From Deltaproteobacteria bacterium (GTDB lineage: Bacteria > Desulfobacterota > DSM-4660 > Desulfatiglandales > Desulfatiglandaceae), in contig JAFDIS010000016.1 in assembly GCA_019307945.1 (NCBI GenBank), positions 1 to 58,186 on the forward strand: 58,186 nucleotides of DNA, read 5' to 3'. The translations under genes and the position numbers were made by a program. Position 1 is the stretch's first letter, and each line of letters opens with the position of its first letter. Shown here in pieces: positions 9,734-19,044 of this stretch. Under the pieces are notes generated by a model. That model was not told where the DNA came from. It saw nothing but the letters and a program-made list of their open reading frames with translations, and did no database searches.

Positions 9734-11122
9734 CTACCCCAGCCTCTCCCGCACCCGGGCGTACCTGCGCATGTTGGCAAAGGCCCGAACCGCCATTTCG
9801 GGAAAAAGGCAGACGGGGAGTTCGTTCTCCTCGAAAAATGCGCGGTTCATCTCCACGCTTTCCCGTTCACCGAGCAGGGAGAAAAACACGGGCTTTCTCT
9901 TACGCTCCCGGACCAAGTCCACCACGGGCCTGTAAGGGTCCGGGGTGGGCGTGGCAAAACAGATGAAAAGAATGCCGTCTACGCCATCGTCTTCCAGCAG
10001 GGCACCCACGATCTCCGTGGAGATCTTCTCGAATCCGTGCACGTTCATGTCCGGGTAAATGTCCACGGGGTTTCGAGCCTTGCTGGACGCTGTGATCACC
10101 CTGCCCAATCGTTCCTGTGTCTCCCTGGCAAACCGCGCGACCTGCAAGCCTTCGTCCGCTGCCGCGTCGATGCTCATGATGGCCTGGGCCCCGCTGAAGG
10201 TGACTAGCGCCAGCCGGTCGCCCCGTGGAAGGGGCATGAATCGAAAGCCCAGCAGGCTCATCATGAGTTCATCGATGCCCCGGACCCTGACGACCCCGGC
10301 CTGGCGCAGGGCCCCGTCCAGCACCGCGTCATCCACGGCCAGGCTCGCCGTGTGCGTGGCGGTGGCCCTGGCGCCGGCAGAGGTCCTGCCGCCTTTGAGC
10401 ACCAATACGGGCTTCCTGATCACGGCCTTTCGAGCCGCCTCGAGAAATCGGGCTCCATCACGGATATCTTCCAGGTAGAGTCCCACGATCTGCGTCTGCG
10501 GATCGTCCATGAAGAACTCCAGGGCGTCCGACTCGTCCACATCCACCTTGTTTCCCAGGCCCAGGGCCTTGGACACCCGGAAGGCCTCAAAGGAACTGAG
10601 GTAGCGCAGCAGCGCCCCCACGAAGATCCCGGACTGGGCCGCAAAGCCGATGGGGCCGGGCCTCACCATGCGCTCGTCTGCAAAATAGGCCGTGGTCAGG
10701 CCCGTCTGGGTGTTCAGGATCCCCATGGTATTGGGTCCGATGCCCCTCATGCCCGTGGCCTTGAGGATTTCCCGGACCTCCTGCTGGTAGGCCGCGCCTT
10801 CGGGACCGGTCTCCGCGAACCCCTCCGATGAGATTACCACTCCCCTGAGGCCGTGTTCCGCACAATCCTTGACACATTGGGGCACGGAGGCCGTAGGCAC
10901 GATCAAAGCGGCCAGGTGCACGGGAAAGGGCACATCATCGAGGCTGGGGTAAAGCGGTACACCGTGGGTCTCTCCGCCTTTGGGGTTGAGCCCCGCAAAC
11001 TTCCCGCGGAATCCCGTCTCCTTGAGCACTTTGAGCAGCATCGATCCCGGTTTGTAGGGGTCTCTCGAGGCCCCCATGACCACCAGGTTTTCAGATTCCA
11101 TTACGTCCTTGAGTGAGAACAT
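9734..11122 (-). CDS. NDP-forming acyl-CoA synthetase, CoA-binding alpha-type subunit
   Basis: The 462 residues comprise a CoA-binding Rossmann domain (VVMGASRDPYKPGSMLLKVL at about 10-30) followed by two succinyl-CoA-ligase-like flavodoxin domains. The HTASLA motif carries the His that is phosphorylated in the acetate/acyl-CoA synthetase (ADP-forming) family. These enzymes conserve energy by converting acyl-CoA to acid plus ATP, or run in reverse. The ATP-grasp beta domain is absent from this chain and from the window, so a partner must be encoded elsewhere or the protein acts otherwise. Start 11122 follows AGGGAGGTTTC. Neighbours on the same strand are the PLP enzyme upstream and DUF35/thiolase downstream. 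Confidence 0.85.
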   Translation of the reverse strand: MFSLKDVMESENLVVMGASRDPYKPGSMLLKVLKETGFRGKFAGLNPKGGETHGVPLYPSLDDVPFPVHLAALIVPTASVPQCVKDCAEHGLRGVVISSEGFAETGPEGAAYQQEVREILKATGMRGIGPNTMGILNTQTGLTTAYFADERMVRPGPIGFAAQSGIFVGALLRYLSSFEAFRVSKALGLGNKVDVDESDALEFFMDDPQTQIVGLYLEDIRDGARFLEAARKAVIRKPVLVLKGGRTSAGARATATHTASLAVDDAVLDGALRQAGVVRVRGIDELMMSLLGFRFMPLPRGDRLALVTFSGAQAIMSIDAAADEGLQVARFARETQERLGRVITASSKARNPVDIYPDMNVHGFEKISTEIVGALLEDDGVDGILFICFATPTPDPYRPVVDLVRERKRKPVFFSLLGERESVEMNRAFFEENELPVCLFPEMAVRAFANMRRYARVRERLG

Positions 11123-11198
11123 GAAACCTCCCTTCCTTCTGAAAAGCCCGCTCACGCGGGCACATGGACCGATCGTTTAGCAACCGCCGGGGGACGAT

Positions 11199-12650
11199 TC
11201 AATCCTCCTCCGGATCCGGTACGAAGGCATTGTTGGTGTAGGCCGTGAGCAGCCGCTCACGGACTTCCGGGGGAAGACCGTCCAGCACGTCGTTGATCCC
11301 CGCCATGCGTGAAGGAAGCCCTCCGCCCGAAATCCCCGCGGCTTCCATGAGAGCCGAAACTTCCTCATCCCCCAGGTCTCCCAGGTCCACTCCTTCGGCC
11401 CCAGCGCCGACCACCGCGGCCGGTTCCATGGGCGGTGTCTTTTTGACGATATCCACACACGCCCGCAGGTCTTCAAGAAATCGGTCGACCCATGCCACAT
11501 TTGAGGCGCTGATGGATAAATGGACATGCTTTGGGGAGTTTTCGTAGGAAAGTGCGGGCTGAATGTACCATCCCCTGCCGTTCATCTCGTCGATCAGGTG
11601 AAAAACGTCCAGTGTCTCGGACGAGAAGGCCACCAGGGGCATATCGGGACGGGTCAGGAGGCTCAGATCCGGAATCGCCTCTATTCCCTCCGCAACGTGT
11701 CGCACGGCTTCCAACTTCCTCCGAGCCAGTTCGAGATATCCCTCGTCCCCGATGAACTGGAGAACCGCCCAAGCGGCGGCCATGGGCCCACCCGACTTGG
11801 AACTCTGGATCGTATTGTTCACCATGGTGTAGCCGGTCCACCTGGAACAGGCGAAAATCTGATGCCGTCTCAATTCCTTGTCCCTGTACAGGATGATGGA
11901 AGCCCCTTTGGGGGTGTAAGCGTATTTGTGAAGGTCCATGGAAATGCTGGTGACGCCCGGCACGCTTAAGTCAAAGGGCGGCACCGGCTCTCCCAGCCTC
12001 CGCAGATAAGGCAGGAGGAATCCGCCCATGCAGGCGTCCACGTGGAGCAAGATCCCCTTTTCCCAGGCGAGGGCCCCCATCTGTTCGATCGGATCCACCA
12101 CGCCATGGGTGTAGGAAGGAGCCGAGCCCACCAGCAGTATGGTCCGTGGTCCTACGGCACGCCTCATTTCCGCCACGTCCGCCCGAAAGCTGTTAGGGTT
12201 CACGCCTGTCTGCACCACTTTGACGCCGAGGTAGTGGGCGGCCTTATGGAAGGCCGCGTGGGCCGTGACGGGAAGGATCATCTCGGGCTCTCCCACCTGG
12301 GGCCTGGTGGCGCGGGCATAGTCCCTTGCCGTCTTGACGGCGAGGATAATGCTCTCCGTACCGCCGCTCGTAAAATTACCCACAACCGCCTCGTCCCCGC
12401 CCAGATGCGCCCTGGCCATGCCCACCAGGTCGTTCTCCAAACTCATCAGGCTGGGAAAGGAGGTAAAATCCAGACCGTTTTCCGTGAGGAACATGGCGTA
12501 TGCCTCCTTGCCCACCTCCATGGCCTCGGCCCCCGGGTCAAAGACATAGCCGAAGACCCGGCCGGACCGCCAGTCCACGTCTCTTTCCCGGTATGTTTCC
12601 AGGCGTTCGAACAACGCCTTTCGATCCAGCCCTTTTTCCGGCAAGCGCAT
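11199..12650 (-). CDS. PLP-dependent group II decarboxylase / sphingosine-1-phosphate-lyase-like
   Basis: A 483-residue fold-type-I PLP enzyme. It shows the phosphate-cradle motif FTSGGTESI, the HVDACMGGF Asp that contacts the pyridine nitrogen, and the Schiff-base Lys in SMDLHKYAYTPKGAS. This pattern is shared by sphingosine-1-phosphate lyases and glutamate/tyrosine decarboxylases; the DLHKY(A) form favours the lyase branch. The C-terminal extension of about 60 residues is acidic and not recognised. Start 12650 (MRLPEKGL) has GGGAGGGGGAATGAC upstream. It is the first gene of the minus-strand run ending at the thiolase. The true substrate is unknown. Confidence 0.85.
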   Translation of the reverse strand: MRLPEKGLDRKALFERLETYRERDVDWRSGRVFGYVFDPGAEAMEVGKEAYAMFLTENGLDFTSFPSLMSLENDLVGMARAHLGGDEAVVGNFTSGGTESIILAVKTARDYARATRPQVGEPEMILPVTAHAAFHKAAHYLGVKVVQTGVNPNSFRADVAEMRRAVGPRTILLVGSAPSYTHGVVDPIEQMGALAWEKGILLHVDACMGGFLLPYLRRLGEPVPPFDLSVPGVTSISMDLHKYAYTPKGASIILYRDKELRRHQIFACSRWTGYTMVNNTIQSSKSGGPMAAAWAVLQFIGDEGYLELARRKLEAVRHVAEGIEAIPDLSLLTRPDMPLVAFSSETLDVFHLIDEMNGRGWYIQPALSYENSPKHVHLSISASNVAWVDRFLEDLRACVDIVKKTPPMEPAAVVGAGAEGVDLGDLGDEEVSALMEAAGISGGGLPSRMAGINDVLDGLPPEVRERLLTAYTNNAFVPDPEED

Positions 12651-13011
12651 GTCATTCCCCCTCCCCGCATCTTTCTTCCAACGCCCCTCCGGGGCGAACG
12701 ATCCACTCCCCGGGCTCTCCGGATTCCCAAACGGCCCGCTGGAAGCGTGCAAGTATCGTCTTATAGCAGATTCTCAGGAAAACCGCATCTGCAGATTGGG
12801 AAGTTGAGAGCCTTCTCCGCACCTTGCGGCCCTCGCACTTTCGCCCCCCCTTCATAGGCCCCAAGGCATACACCTCATCCTCCCCTTGCCTCATTTGCAC
12901 TACCGGGATCGGCCCAACTGTGCTATTCTTTCGGCCTTGCAAGGATCTCCTTGCCGCAACAGGGGGGCAGTTCATCCTCATCTCCGTCATGTTCAGGGAG
13001 GATCAGCAGTC
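12651..13011. other. Divergent intergenic region (PLP enzyme / glnS)
   Basis: These 361 bases separate two divergently transcribed genes and should contain both promoters. I see no gene and no strong -35/-10 pair. A Shine-Dalgarno GGGAGGA lies just before glnS. Confidence 0.4.
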
Positions 13012-14709
13012 ATGAACGAAAAGGAATCCAAGTCGCCTTCCAATTTCATTAGAAGCATCATCGAAGAAGACCTTCGGACGGGCCGCTGGGAAGGTCGCGT
13101 TCATACCAGGTTTCCGCCTGAACCCAACGGTTTTCTTCACATCGGACACGCCAAGTCCATCTGCCTCAATTTCGGAATCGCCGCAGACTACAACGGGCTG
13201 TGCAACCTCCGATTCGACGACACCAATCCCCTCAAAGAGGAACAGACATACATCGACGCCATCATGGAAGATGTCAGGTGGCTGGGTTTCGACTGGGGGG
13301 ACCGTCTCTATTATGCCTCGGACTATTTCGAGCAGCTATACGAATACGCCCTGAAGCTCATAAGGGACGGCAAGGCCTACGTGGACGACCTTTCCGCCGA
13401 ACAGATTCGACAATACCGCGGGACCCTCAAAGAACCGGGCCGGGAAAGCCCATACCGAAACCGGTCGGTGGAGGAGAACCTGGATCTTTTCGAGCGTATG
13501 CGCGCAGGCGAATTCGAGGAAGGCTCCAAGGTGCTCCGGGCCAGGATCGACATGGCCGCGCCCAACCTGAACCTGCGAGACCCGGTCATGTACCGCGTAC
13601 TCTACGCAACCCACCCCCGCACGGGGGACAGGTGGTGCATTTATCCCACATATGATTTCACCCACGGCCAGTCGGATTCCATCGAAGGAATCACCCATTC
13701 CCTGTGCACCCTGGAGTTCGAGGACCACAGGCCGCTCTACGACTGGTTCCTGGACAACCTCGAAATATACCACCCCAGGCAGATCGAGTTCGCCCGCCTG
13801 AACCTGACCCGAACGGTCATGAGCAAACGAAAACTGCTCCGCCTCGTGGAAGAAGGCCACGTAAGCGGCTGGGACGACCCTCGCATGCCCACCCTTTCAG
13901 GGCTCAGACGTCGCGGGTACACCCCGGAGTCGATACGCAACTTTTGCGAGCGGATCGGGATATCCAAGAAGGACAGCACCGTTGACATCGCATTCCTGGA
14001 GCACTGCGTGAGGGAGGACCTGAATCGCCGGGCCCCCAGAGTCATGGCCGTATTGCGCCCCTTGCGAGTGGTCCTGGAGAACTACCCCGAGGACCGGGTG
14101 GAGGAACTGGAGGCCGTGAACAACCCCGAGGACGAAGCCATGGGGACCCGCAAGGTGCCCTTCTCAAAGGTCCTCTACATCGAGCGGGACGATTTCATGG
14201 AAGAGCCGCCCAAGAAATTCTATCGACTGGCACCCGGGCGCGAGGTGAGGCTCAGATATGCCTATTACGTCAAGTGCAATGATGTGATCAAAGACGAAAA
14301 CACGGGGCAGGTAGTGGAACTTCGCTGTACCTATGATCCCGAGACCCGCGGGGGATGGGCCCCCGACGGAAGGAAGGTGAAGGCGACCCTTCACTGGGTC
14401 TCAGCCCGTCATGCCCTTTCGGCGGAAGTGCGCCTGTATGATCACCTCTTCGCCAGCGATCACCCGGAGGAGGCGGCCGACGGGACGGACTTCGGCTCGG
14501 TCCTCAATCCCGACTCCCTGGAAACACTCACGGACTGCAAACTGGAGCCGAGCCTCGAGAGCGCAAAGCCGGGCGACCGGTTACAGTTTGAAAGGCTCGG
14601 CTATTTCTGCGTGGACCCACTGGACTCAAGGCCCGGCCGCCTCGTTTTCAACCGGACCGTGACGCTGCGAGACACTTGGGCCAAGATCCGGAAGGCCGGG
14701 AAAAAATAG
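13012..14709 (+). CDS. glnS: Glutaminyl-tRNA synthetase
   Basis: A 565-residue class I aminoacyl-tRNA synthetase that charges tRNA-Gln. The HIGH motif is HIGHAKS, preceded by [16 protein letters not shown], the standard GlnRS N-terminus. The KMSKS loop is present as VMSKRKLL. The C-terminal half is the two-beta-barrel anticodon-binding domain. The length matches Escherichia coli GlnRS (about 554). Start 13012 ([10 protein letters not shown]) is chosen by GGGAGGATCAGCAGTC upstream; a longer frame from 12886 runs through the intergenic region. An MBL-fold gene follows after 23 bp and may be cotranscribed. Confidence 0.96.
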   Translation: MNEKESKSPSNFIRSIIEEDLRTGRWEGRVHTRFPPEPNGFLHIGHAKSICLNFGIAADYNGLCNLRFDDTNPLKEEQTYIDAIMEDVRWLGFDWGDRLYYASDYFEQLYEYALKLIRDGKAYVDDLSAEQIRQYRGTLKEPGRESPYRNRSVEENLDLFERMRAGEFEEGSKVLRARIDMAAPNLNLRDPVMYRVLYATHPRTGDRWCIYPTYDFTHGQSDSIEGITHSLCTLEFEDHRPLYDWFLDNLEIYHPRQIEFARLNLTRTVMSKRKLLRLVEEGHVSGWDDPRMPTLSGLRRRGYTPESIRNFCERIGISKKDSTVDIAFLEHCVREDLNRRAPRVMAVLRPLRVVLENYPEDRVEELEAVNNPEDEAMGTRKVPFSKVLYIERDDFMEEPPKKFYRLAPGREVRLRYAYYVKCNDVIKDENTGQVVELRCTYDPETRGGWAPDGRKVKATLHWVSARHALSAEVRLYDHLFASDHPEEAADGTDFGSVLNPDSLETLTDCKLEPSLESAKPGDRLQFERLGYFCVDPLDSRPGRLVFNRTVTLRDTWAKIRKAGKK

Positions 14710-14732
14710 ACTCAATCGGAGGATGGCGACAC

Positions 14733-15641
14733 ATGCGCGTTCGAGAACCCGGAAAGATAGCCGAGGGGCTCTGGTTCCTCGGAGAAGAAGAAACCTGTGT
14801 ATACCTGCTGGAGGGGGAAAGGGAATCCATGATCCTGAGCGGCGGCATGAGCTACATCGCGCCAACCGTGCTGCGGCAGTTTTCCGATTTCGGGATCGAT
14901 CAAGACCGTATCCGTAGGCTTCTGATCCTTCACGCCCACTTCGATCATGTGGGCATCGTCCCGCTTCTGAAAAAGCGGATTCCGGATCTTGAGATCCTTG
15001 CCTCGGCCCGCGCCTGGGAACTCCTTGGAGAGGACCGTGTGATTCAGACCATCAACGAGTTCAGCCGCCTTGTGGCACGGGCAAGGGGCAGACTCGGGGC
15101 ATATGACGAATATGAACTGGAATGGCGCCCGGGCGTTACGGGAAGCACCGTGAAAGAAGGAGATCGAATAGAACTGGGAGGAGTCTCGGTGCGTATCTTC
15201 GAAACGCCGGGGCATTCCTCATGCTCCATATCGGCCTACGTGCCGGAGCTAAAGGCCCTCTTCGCCTCGGACGGAGGGGGCATCCCCTACCGCGACACGA
15301 TCATCTCTTCGGGCAATTCCAATTATACCCGCTACCAGGAGAGTCTCGAAAAACTCCGGGATCTGGAAGTTGACTACGCCTGCGCTGATCACTACGGCTA
15401 CATCAAGGGCGAAGAGGCCCGTAGTTTCATATCCGATTCCATCCGTGAAGCGGCCCGCCGCCGCGCCGACATGGAGAGAGTCTATCTTCAAACGAGGGAT
15501 ATTGAGAAGGCCGTGGAGGAAATGGCCCAGGCCTTTCAGCGGGAAAACCCCGACTACATCATCGCCCCTGAGATCAACCGTGGAATATACCGGCAGATGA
15601 TCCGGCACATCGCCGGGGTGATCGAAGGCCGTGATTCATAG
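14733..15641 (+). CDS. MBL-fold metallo-hydrolase
   Basis: The 302-residue protein has the metallo-beta-lactamase metal motif HAHFDH near residue 70 and later ligands in ETPGHSSCS, ASDGGG and CADHYGYI. The family includes glyoxalase II-like thioesterases, flavodiiron-like proteins and many uncharacterised hydrolases; the specific substrate cannot be deduced. Start 14733 has GGAGGATGG upstream. It sits 23 bp behind glnS on the same strand. Confidence 0.85.
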   Translation: MRVREPGKIAEGLWFLGEEETCVYLLEGERESMILSGGMSYIAPTVLRQFSDFGIDQDRIRRLLILHAHFDHVGIVPLLKKRIPDLEILASARAWELLGEDRVIQTINEFSRLVARARGRLGAYDEYELEWRPGVTGSTVKEGDRIELGGVSVRIFETPGHSSCSISAYVPELKALFASDGGGIPYRDTIISSGNSNYTRYQESLEKLRDLEVDYACADHYGYIKGEEARSFISDSIREAARRRADMERVYLQTRDIEKAVEEMAQAFQRENPDYIIAPEINRGIYRQMIRHIAGVIEGRDS

Positions 15642-15949
15642 ACCCAACAGGGCGTTGAAATACTCAGCCATCGCTTCCAACAGGCTGTTGTAAGAGTACT
15701 GCACTTGCGGGTGCTCAGGTCAAAATTCGGCTCAGATCTCGTCTCACTTTGCCTTGTCCGCGCTCCCTTTTTTCAACACCCTTGCTACGGCAAGATAACA
15801 TGAGGCTTAAAAGTCCACGCCGCGCGTGATAAATCAGCGCCTCCGGCTGAATGCGATTCACCACCATCAACCGCACTGCTTTCTCAGCATCCGGCGAGAG
15901 GGAGCGGCCGACCTCTGTCTGTTACTCAGACCATATCGGTTCTTGAGTC
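15642..15949. other. Intergenic region, convergent genes
   Basis: These 308 bases separate the MBL gene from the end of the EAL-CZB gene on the other strand. No gene was seen. A short A/T-rich stretch after 15760 marks the change towards the AT-richer EAL gene. Confidence 0.35.
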
Positions 15950-17116
15950 CTACGCCGTCACATAATCATACACAAGAGAATTTTCGCAATCCTGAAGCTT
16001 GTGAATCAACCGGTGGTGCAACCTGTTGAAGTCATCCAATATATGAGCCTGATTGTGCATGACTTCACAGTTTTCATCGAGAATTTCAGTTAATCTCAGC
16101 GACTCATCATGAATATTCGAGTGTATTTTCTCTATCTCCTCGAGAGACTGAGAAGAAAGGCTTTTTGCCAGGAGTTTTTTGCCCTCGTTGTAGAACCACT
16201 CTCCAACCCTGCATTGGCGGTGTGATGTAATCGGTCGGGGGGAAAAATTATCGTTCGTTTTTTTTGACCGGGACATCGCATAATAGACAAAATCTCTGTA
16301 CCACAAGAGATGATCTACAAACATCATGTGGATTTGACCGGCCGCACTCCCCGGAAAGCGTACACCCTTCTTGATAAAACCTATGAATTCATGGAGCGGC
16401 AGGGGTTTGGATATCCAAAAGCCTTGTACCATGGTACATCCCATGTAGTGCAGCAAGTCGTATTGCTGACGATTCTCCACCCCCTCCGCGACAACATCAA
16501 TCTTCAATAGATGGGCCATCCTGATAGCCGTCTTGGCGATGAACTTTTTCTTATTATCACAGACTATGTCCTTTATAAGATCATAATCCAGCTTGAGGGC
16601 TGAAAATGGATAATCCGCAAGCACATTCAGAGAAGAATAACCGGACCCGAAATCATCCATTGAAACTCCAACACCACTACCAACGATTCTGTTCAGATTA
16701 TCCTTAACCGCCGGTTTTGATTTTATTAGTTTTGACTCTGTTATTTCCACTTCCAGACTGTTCGGTGGCAATTTCCTTGATTTAAGAGCATCAATAATAT
16801 CCTCTGTAAGTTCGTCTGTCTCAAGATCATCTGCAGTGACATTGAATGAAATACGCAGGGGCTTGATTTCCTGAATAAGAGGGAGACTGTGTTTCAATTT
16901 CTTGAATAAATATAATGTTATTTCTTTAATTAGACCTCTTTCTTCGGCAAGAGGAATAAAAGCACCCGGAGATACGATTTCTCCGCTCGGTTTTATCCAT
17001 CTTATCAGAGCCTCTGCGCCGACAAGCTCACCCGTAATCAGTGAGACTTTCGGCTGATAAAAATAGTCGAATTCATCGTCCCTTAATGCGTTCTTGATAT
17101 TCTCTTGAGATATCAT
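15950..17116 (-). CDS. EAL-domain c-di-GMP phosphodiesterase with C-terminal CZB zinc sensor
   Basis: The 388 residues from MISQENIKNAL form an EAL domain followed by a chemoreceptor zinc-binding (CZB) domain. The EAL active-site residues look complete: EALIRW, the Asn in SFNVTADDLE, EITES, DDFGSGYSSL, the Lys in ALKLDYDLI, AEGVE and the Gln in VQGFW. The CZB part has a His in VDHLLWYRDF and the HRQCRVGEWFYNEG motif, whose His/Cys ligands bind zinc. Inference: zinc- or redox-tuned hydrolysis of c-di-GMP in the cytosol; no membrane helix is seen. The start is uncertain. An open frame reaches ATG 17284, whose first 56 residues look poorly protein-like, and neither start has a strong ribosome site. 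The gene is visibly AT-richer than its neighbours, suggesting transfer. Confidence 0.88.
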   Translation of the reverse strand: MISQENIKNALRDDEFDYFYQPKVSLITGELVGAEALIRWIKPSGEIVSPGAFIPLAEERGLIKEITLYLFKKLKHSLPLIQEIKPLRISFNVTADDLETDELTEDIIDALKSRKLPPNSLEVEITESKLIKSKPAVKDNLNRIVGSGVGVSMDDFGSGYSSLNVLADYPFSALKLDYDLIKDIVCDNKKKFIAKTAIRMAHLLKIDVVAEGVENRQQYDLLHYMGCTMVQGFWISKPLPLHEFIGFIKKGVRFPGSAAGQIHMMFVDHLLWYRDFVYYAMSRSKKTNDNFSPRPITSHRQCRVGEWFYNEGKKLLAKSLSSQSLEEIEKIHSNIHDESLRLTEILDENCEVMHNQAHILDDFNRLHHRLIHKLQDCENSLVYDYVTA

Positions 17117-17264
17117 TTTCAAACCCGTTTGTTGAGTTGCCCCGCAAAACGGCCTTGCCATGACCTCGGTGCCCGTTCGTGCATGGCACGCGGACAACTC
17201 AATTTGTTGGATTTCAAAGTGATTCCCCGGTTGGTTGAAACTCGCCGGTTCACATAATCGATTT

Positions 17265-17284
17265 ATGAATAGGCGCCTATTCAT
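17265..17284. promoter_or_regulatory. Perfect 20-bp palindrome overlapping upstream ATG of the EAL gene
   Basis: ATGAATAGGCGCCTATTCAT is its own reverse complement over all 20 bases. Its minus-strand ATG is the first possible start of the EAL-CZB frame. The sequence could be an operator or an RNA hairpin acting on translation. There is no T-run, so a terminator is unlikely. Confidence 0.5.
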
Positions 17285-17290
17285 TGCTAT

Positions 17291-17446
17291 TCAATCCACG
17301 TGTTTCTGATCGACGTTTTCATACCAGGCCTTGAACATTTCCTGTGAAGCGCACGCGGGGACCCGCCCGAGCCTGACATCCTCGGGCCCTCCCGAGCGGG
17401 CAGGCGTTCTGGCGGTATTGACACGGAAAGAAACGTCGGGCATCAT
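17291..17446 (-). CDS. Possible small protein upstream of the EAL gene
   Basis: A 51-codon frame (MMPDVSFRVNTARTPARSGG to WYENVDQKHVD) ends six bases before the ATG at 17284, which would allow translational coupling to the long form of the EAL gene. The final third (EMFKAWYENVDQKH) looks protein-like, but the ribosome site is weak and I recognise no family. It may be the tail of a degraded gene. The rest of the gap up to 17726 shows no other gene. Confidence 0.25.
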   Translation of the reverse strand: MMPDVSFRVNTARTPARSGGPEDVRLGRVPACASQEMFKAWYENVDQKHVD

Positions 17447-17726
17447 CACTCTCTTGATCAGAATCCATCAACTCGTGGTCAGGTTCTCGTATGGTTCGCG
17501 GACCGCGCTCACTGACTCGGTGGAGGAATTGCGCAGGACATCTCTGGATTTCTGATGATATATTTTTGAGATTTCCATAAAATGCGAGCGACTGAACTTT
17601 TCCCGCTTTTTCTCGATATCTCCCCGGTCTCTTACCATGCGATGGCGCCTGAGATGATCGCATGGTAGATCACAAAGGAGAAAAGGGGACGACAATTAGA
17701 TATTAATCCCAGATGGAGGACATGCA

Positions 17727-18125
17727 ATGACTGACGAGGCCATAAAGGAAAGGACACGGAAAACCGCGGCAACGCTGTTCGGCAAGGGGGCCAAGATCGA
17801 CCCCCCTTATCTCTTGTGGAAGGCCTTTGACCGGGAACTGGCCAACGATTTTTCCAAGTTCATCACCGGAAATCTCTACTCGCGGACCGTGCTCAGCCTG
17901 CCGGAAAGGCAGATGGTGGCATGTGCCATGCTTGCTGCCCTCCGGGCCGTCGACGAACTGAAACTGCACGTAAATGCGGCCCTCAACGTGGGATGCGATC
18001 CGCGCAAACTGGCGGAAGTCTTTTTCCAGGTAGCCCCTTACGGCGGCATGCCTGCGGTGAATGAGGCCCTGGCCGCCTTTCGCGATGTTCTGGAAGAGCG
18101 GGGGGAATGGCCCCTGGAGGGATAG
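17727..18125 (+). CDS. Carboxymuconolactone decarboxylase (CMD)/AhpD-like protein
   Basis: A 132-residue all-helical CMD-family protein. The core LSLPERQMVACAMLAALRAV followed by DELKLHVNAALNVGC resembles gamma-carboxymuconolactone decarboxylase. The redox CxxC of AhpD-type members is absent, which argues against a peroxidase partner role. GGAGG lies 10 bp before the start. It is a single gene convergent with DUF1847. The function in this organism is unknown. Confidence 0.8.
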   Translation: MTDEAIKERTRKTAATLFGKGAKIDPPYLLWKAFDRELANDFSKFITGNLYSRTVLSLPERQMVACAMLAALRAVDELKLHVNAALNVGCDPRKLAEVFFQVAPYGGMPAVNEALAAFRDVLEERGEWPLEG

Positions 18126-18185
18126 CCGGCATTCCCAAGGGCACGGCACGTCCGCCCACCGAATCCCCCCGATCCACCCTCTCCT

Positions 18186-18878
18186 TCAGGGAACGGTGAT
18201 CTTCCGGTAATAGGAGTCGGACAGGTAGACCGCCGCCAGGGGATTGTGACCCGTAACCCGGTCTTTGGCCGCCAGGACCGTGACGGGGGCCTCGGCATAT
18301 CGGAAGAACAGGGAGTCATGCCCTACGCAGAGGCCCAGAAGCACGTTGAAGTCCGTTTTTTCGTGGTTGAGCAGCTTGGCCTGAAAAATAGGGTTGCACA
18401 TGGTCTCGTCCGTCCCCTGAAAGATCTTTTCCTCATCGCGGATGCCGATGGCGGCTTTGGGGGTCCTTCCGGCCTTGCAAAGCACCGAGACTACCTCAAA
18501 ACCGTGGTTTTGGAATATCTCCGTGACAACGCGCGCCTCCTTGACCAATCCGATGCAGAAGGCCAATCCCAATCGCTTGTAGTGCATCCTTTTTGCAAAC
18601 TCGCAGATCTCCACGATACGAGTCTTGGTAGGCTGAAGCACATAGGGCCGCTCGTGCCGGTTGGCGTAACACTCGGCCTCCTGGATGGAGGCCTGTCTTG
18701 CGAATTCGCGGACCTCCTCGTCCTCATACTCCCGCTCGGCCTCGGCAAGCACCTCCACCCGCCCAAGCGTAGGGCAACCCTTGGATGCCTTTCCCTCCTC
18801 GGTATAGCAGATCCTGCCCCGAGGTTCCACTTCGCACGTAGCGCATGATGGCATAATACCTTTCTTGTCATCTCCCAT
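18186..18878 (-). CDS. DUF1847 metal-binding protein
   Basis: The 230-residue protein has an N-terminal Cys cluster (PSCATCEVEPRGRICY and KGCPTLG) and the conserved core RIVEICEFAKRMHYKRLGLAFC ending in CVGHDSLFFRYAEAPVTVL. The call is from resemblance to DUF1847; the biochemical role is not established. Start 18878 is preceded by AAGGAGAAAAAG. It is transcribed divergently from the acyl-CoA ligase at 19045, with both promoters in the shared AT-rich gap. Confidence 0.8.
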   Translation of the reverse strand: MGDDKKGIMPSCATCEVEPRGRICYTEEGKASKGCPTLGRVEVLAEAEREYEDEEVREFARQASIQEAECYANRHERPYVLQPTKTRIVEICEFAKRMHYKRLGLAFCIGLVKEARVVTEIFQNHGFEVVSVLCKAGRTPKAAIGIRDEEKIFQGTDETMCNPIFQAKLLNHEKTDFNVLLGLCVGHDSLFFRYAEAPVTVLAAKDRVTGHNPLAAVYLSDSYYRKITVP

Positions 18879-18932
18879 CTTTTTCTCCTTCCCCCGGACA
18901 GAGCGCCCGCCGGATCGCCTCCCTGATTTCCC

Positions 18933-18962
18933 TTGACAGTTCCAGAAATATTTAATTATAAA
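18933..18962 (+). promoter_or_regulatory. Sigma-70-type promoter for the acyl-CoA ligase operon
   Basis: TTGACA (18933-18938) and TATAAA (18957-18962) are separated by 18 bp, in an AT-rich island ahead of the ligase start at 19045. An inverted repeat TTAATT-N4-AATTAA (18952-18967) overlaps the -10 region and could bind a repressor. Confidence 0.55.
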
Positions 18963-18981
18963 ATTAATCAAATCTTGTCAA
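18955..18981 (-). promoter_or_regulatory. Overlapping divergent promoter for the DUF1847 gene
   Basis: On the minus strand a perfect TTGACA (18976-18981) and a perfect TATAAT (18955-18960) are 15 bp apart, shorter than ideal. They interlock with the plus-strand promoter, so the two directions probably compete or share the TTAATT/AATTAA operator. Confidence 0.45.
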
Positions 18982-19044
18982 CCGCAAGAGCCTCGGCCTT
19001 CCTGTCCGCATCCGGCTGAGGACACGGCTGGAGGAGTTTAAACC

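Noticed and set aside
12895-12929. TTGCAC...TATTCT promoter for glnS
   Set aside because: Spacing of 23 bp is too long for sigma-70 and no alternative -10 fits.
15826-16029. 67-codon plus-strand frame
   Set aside because: Overlaps the 3' end of the EAL-CZB gene antisense, with low-complexity His/Pro content.
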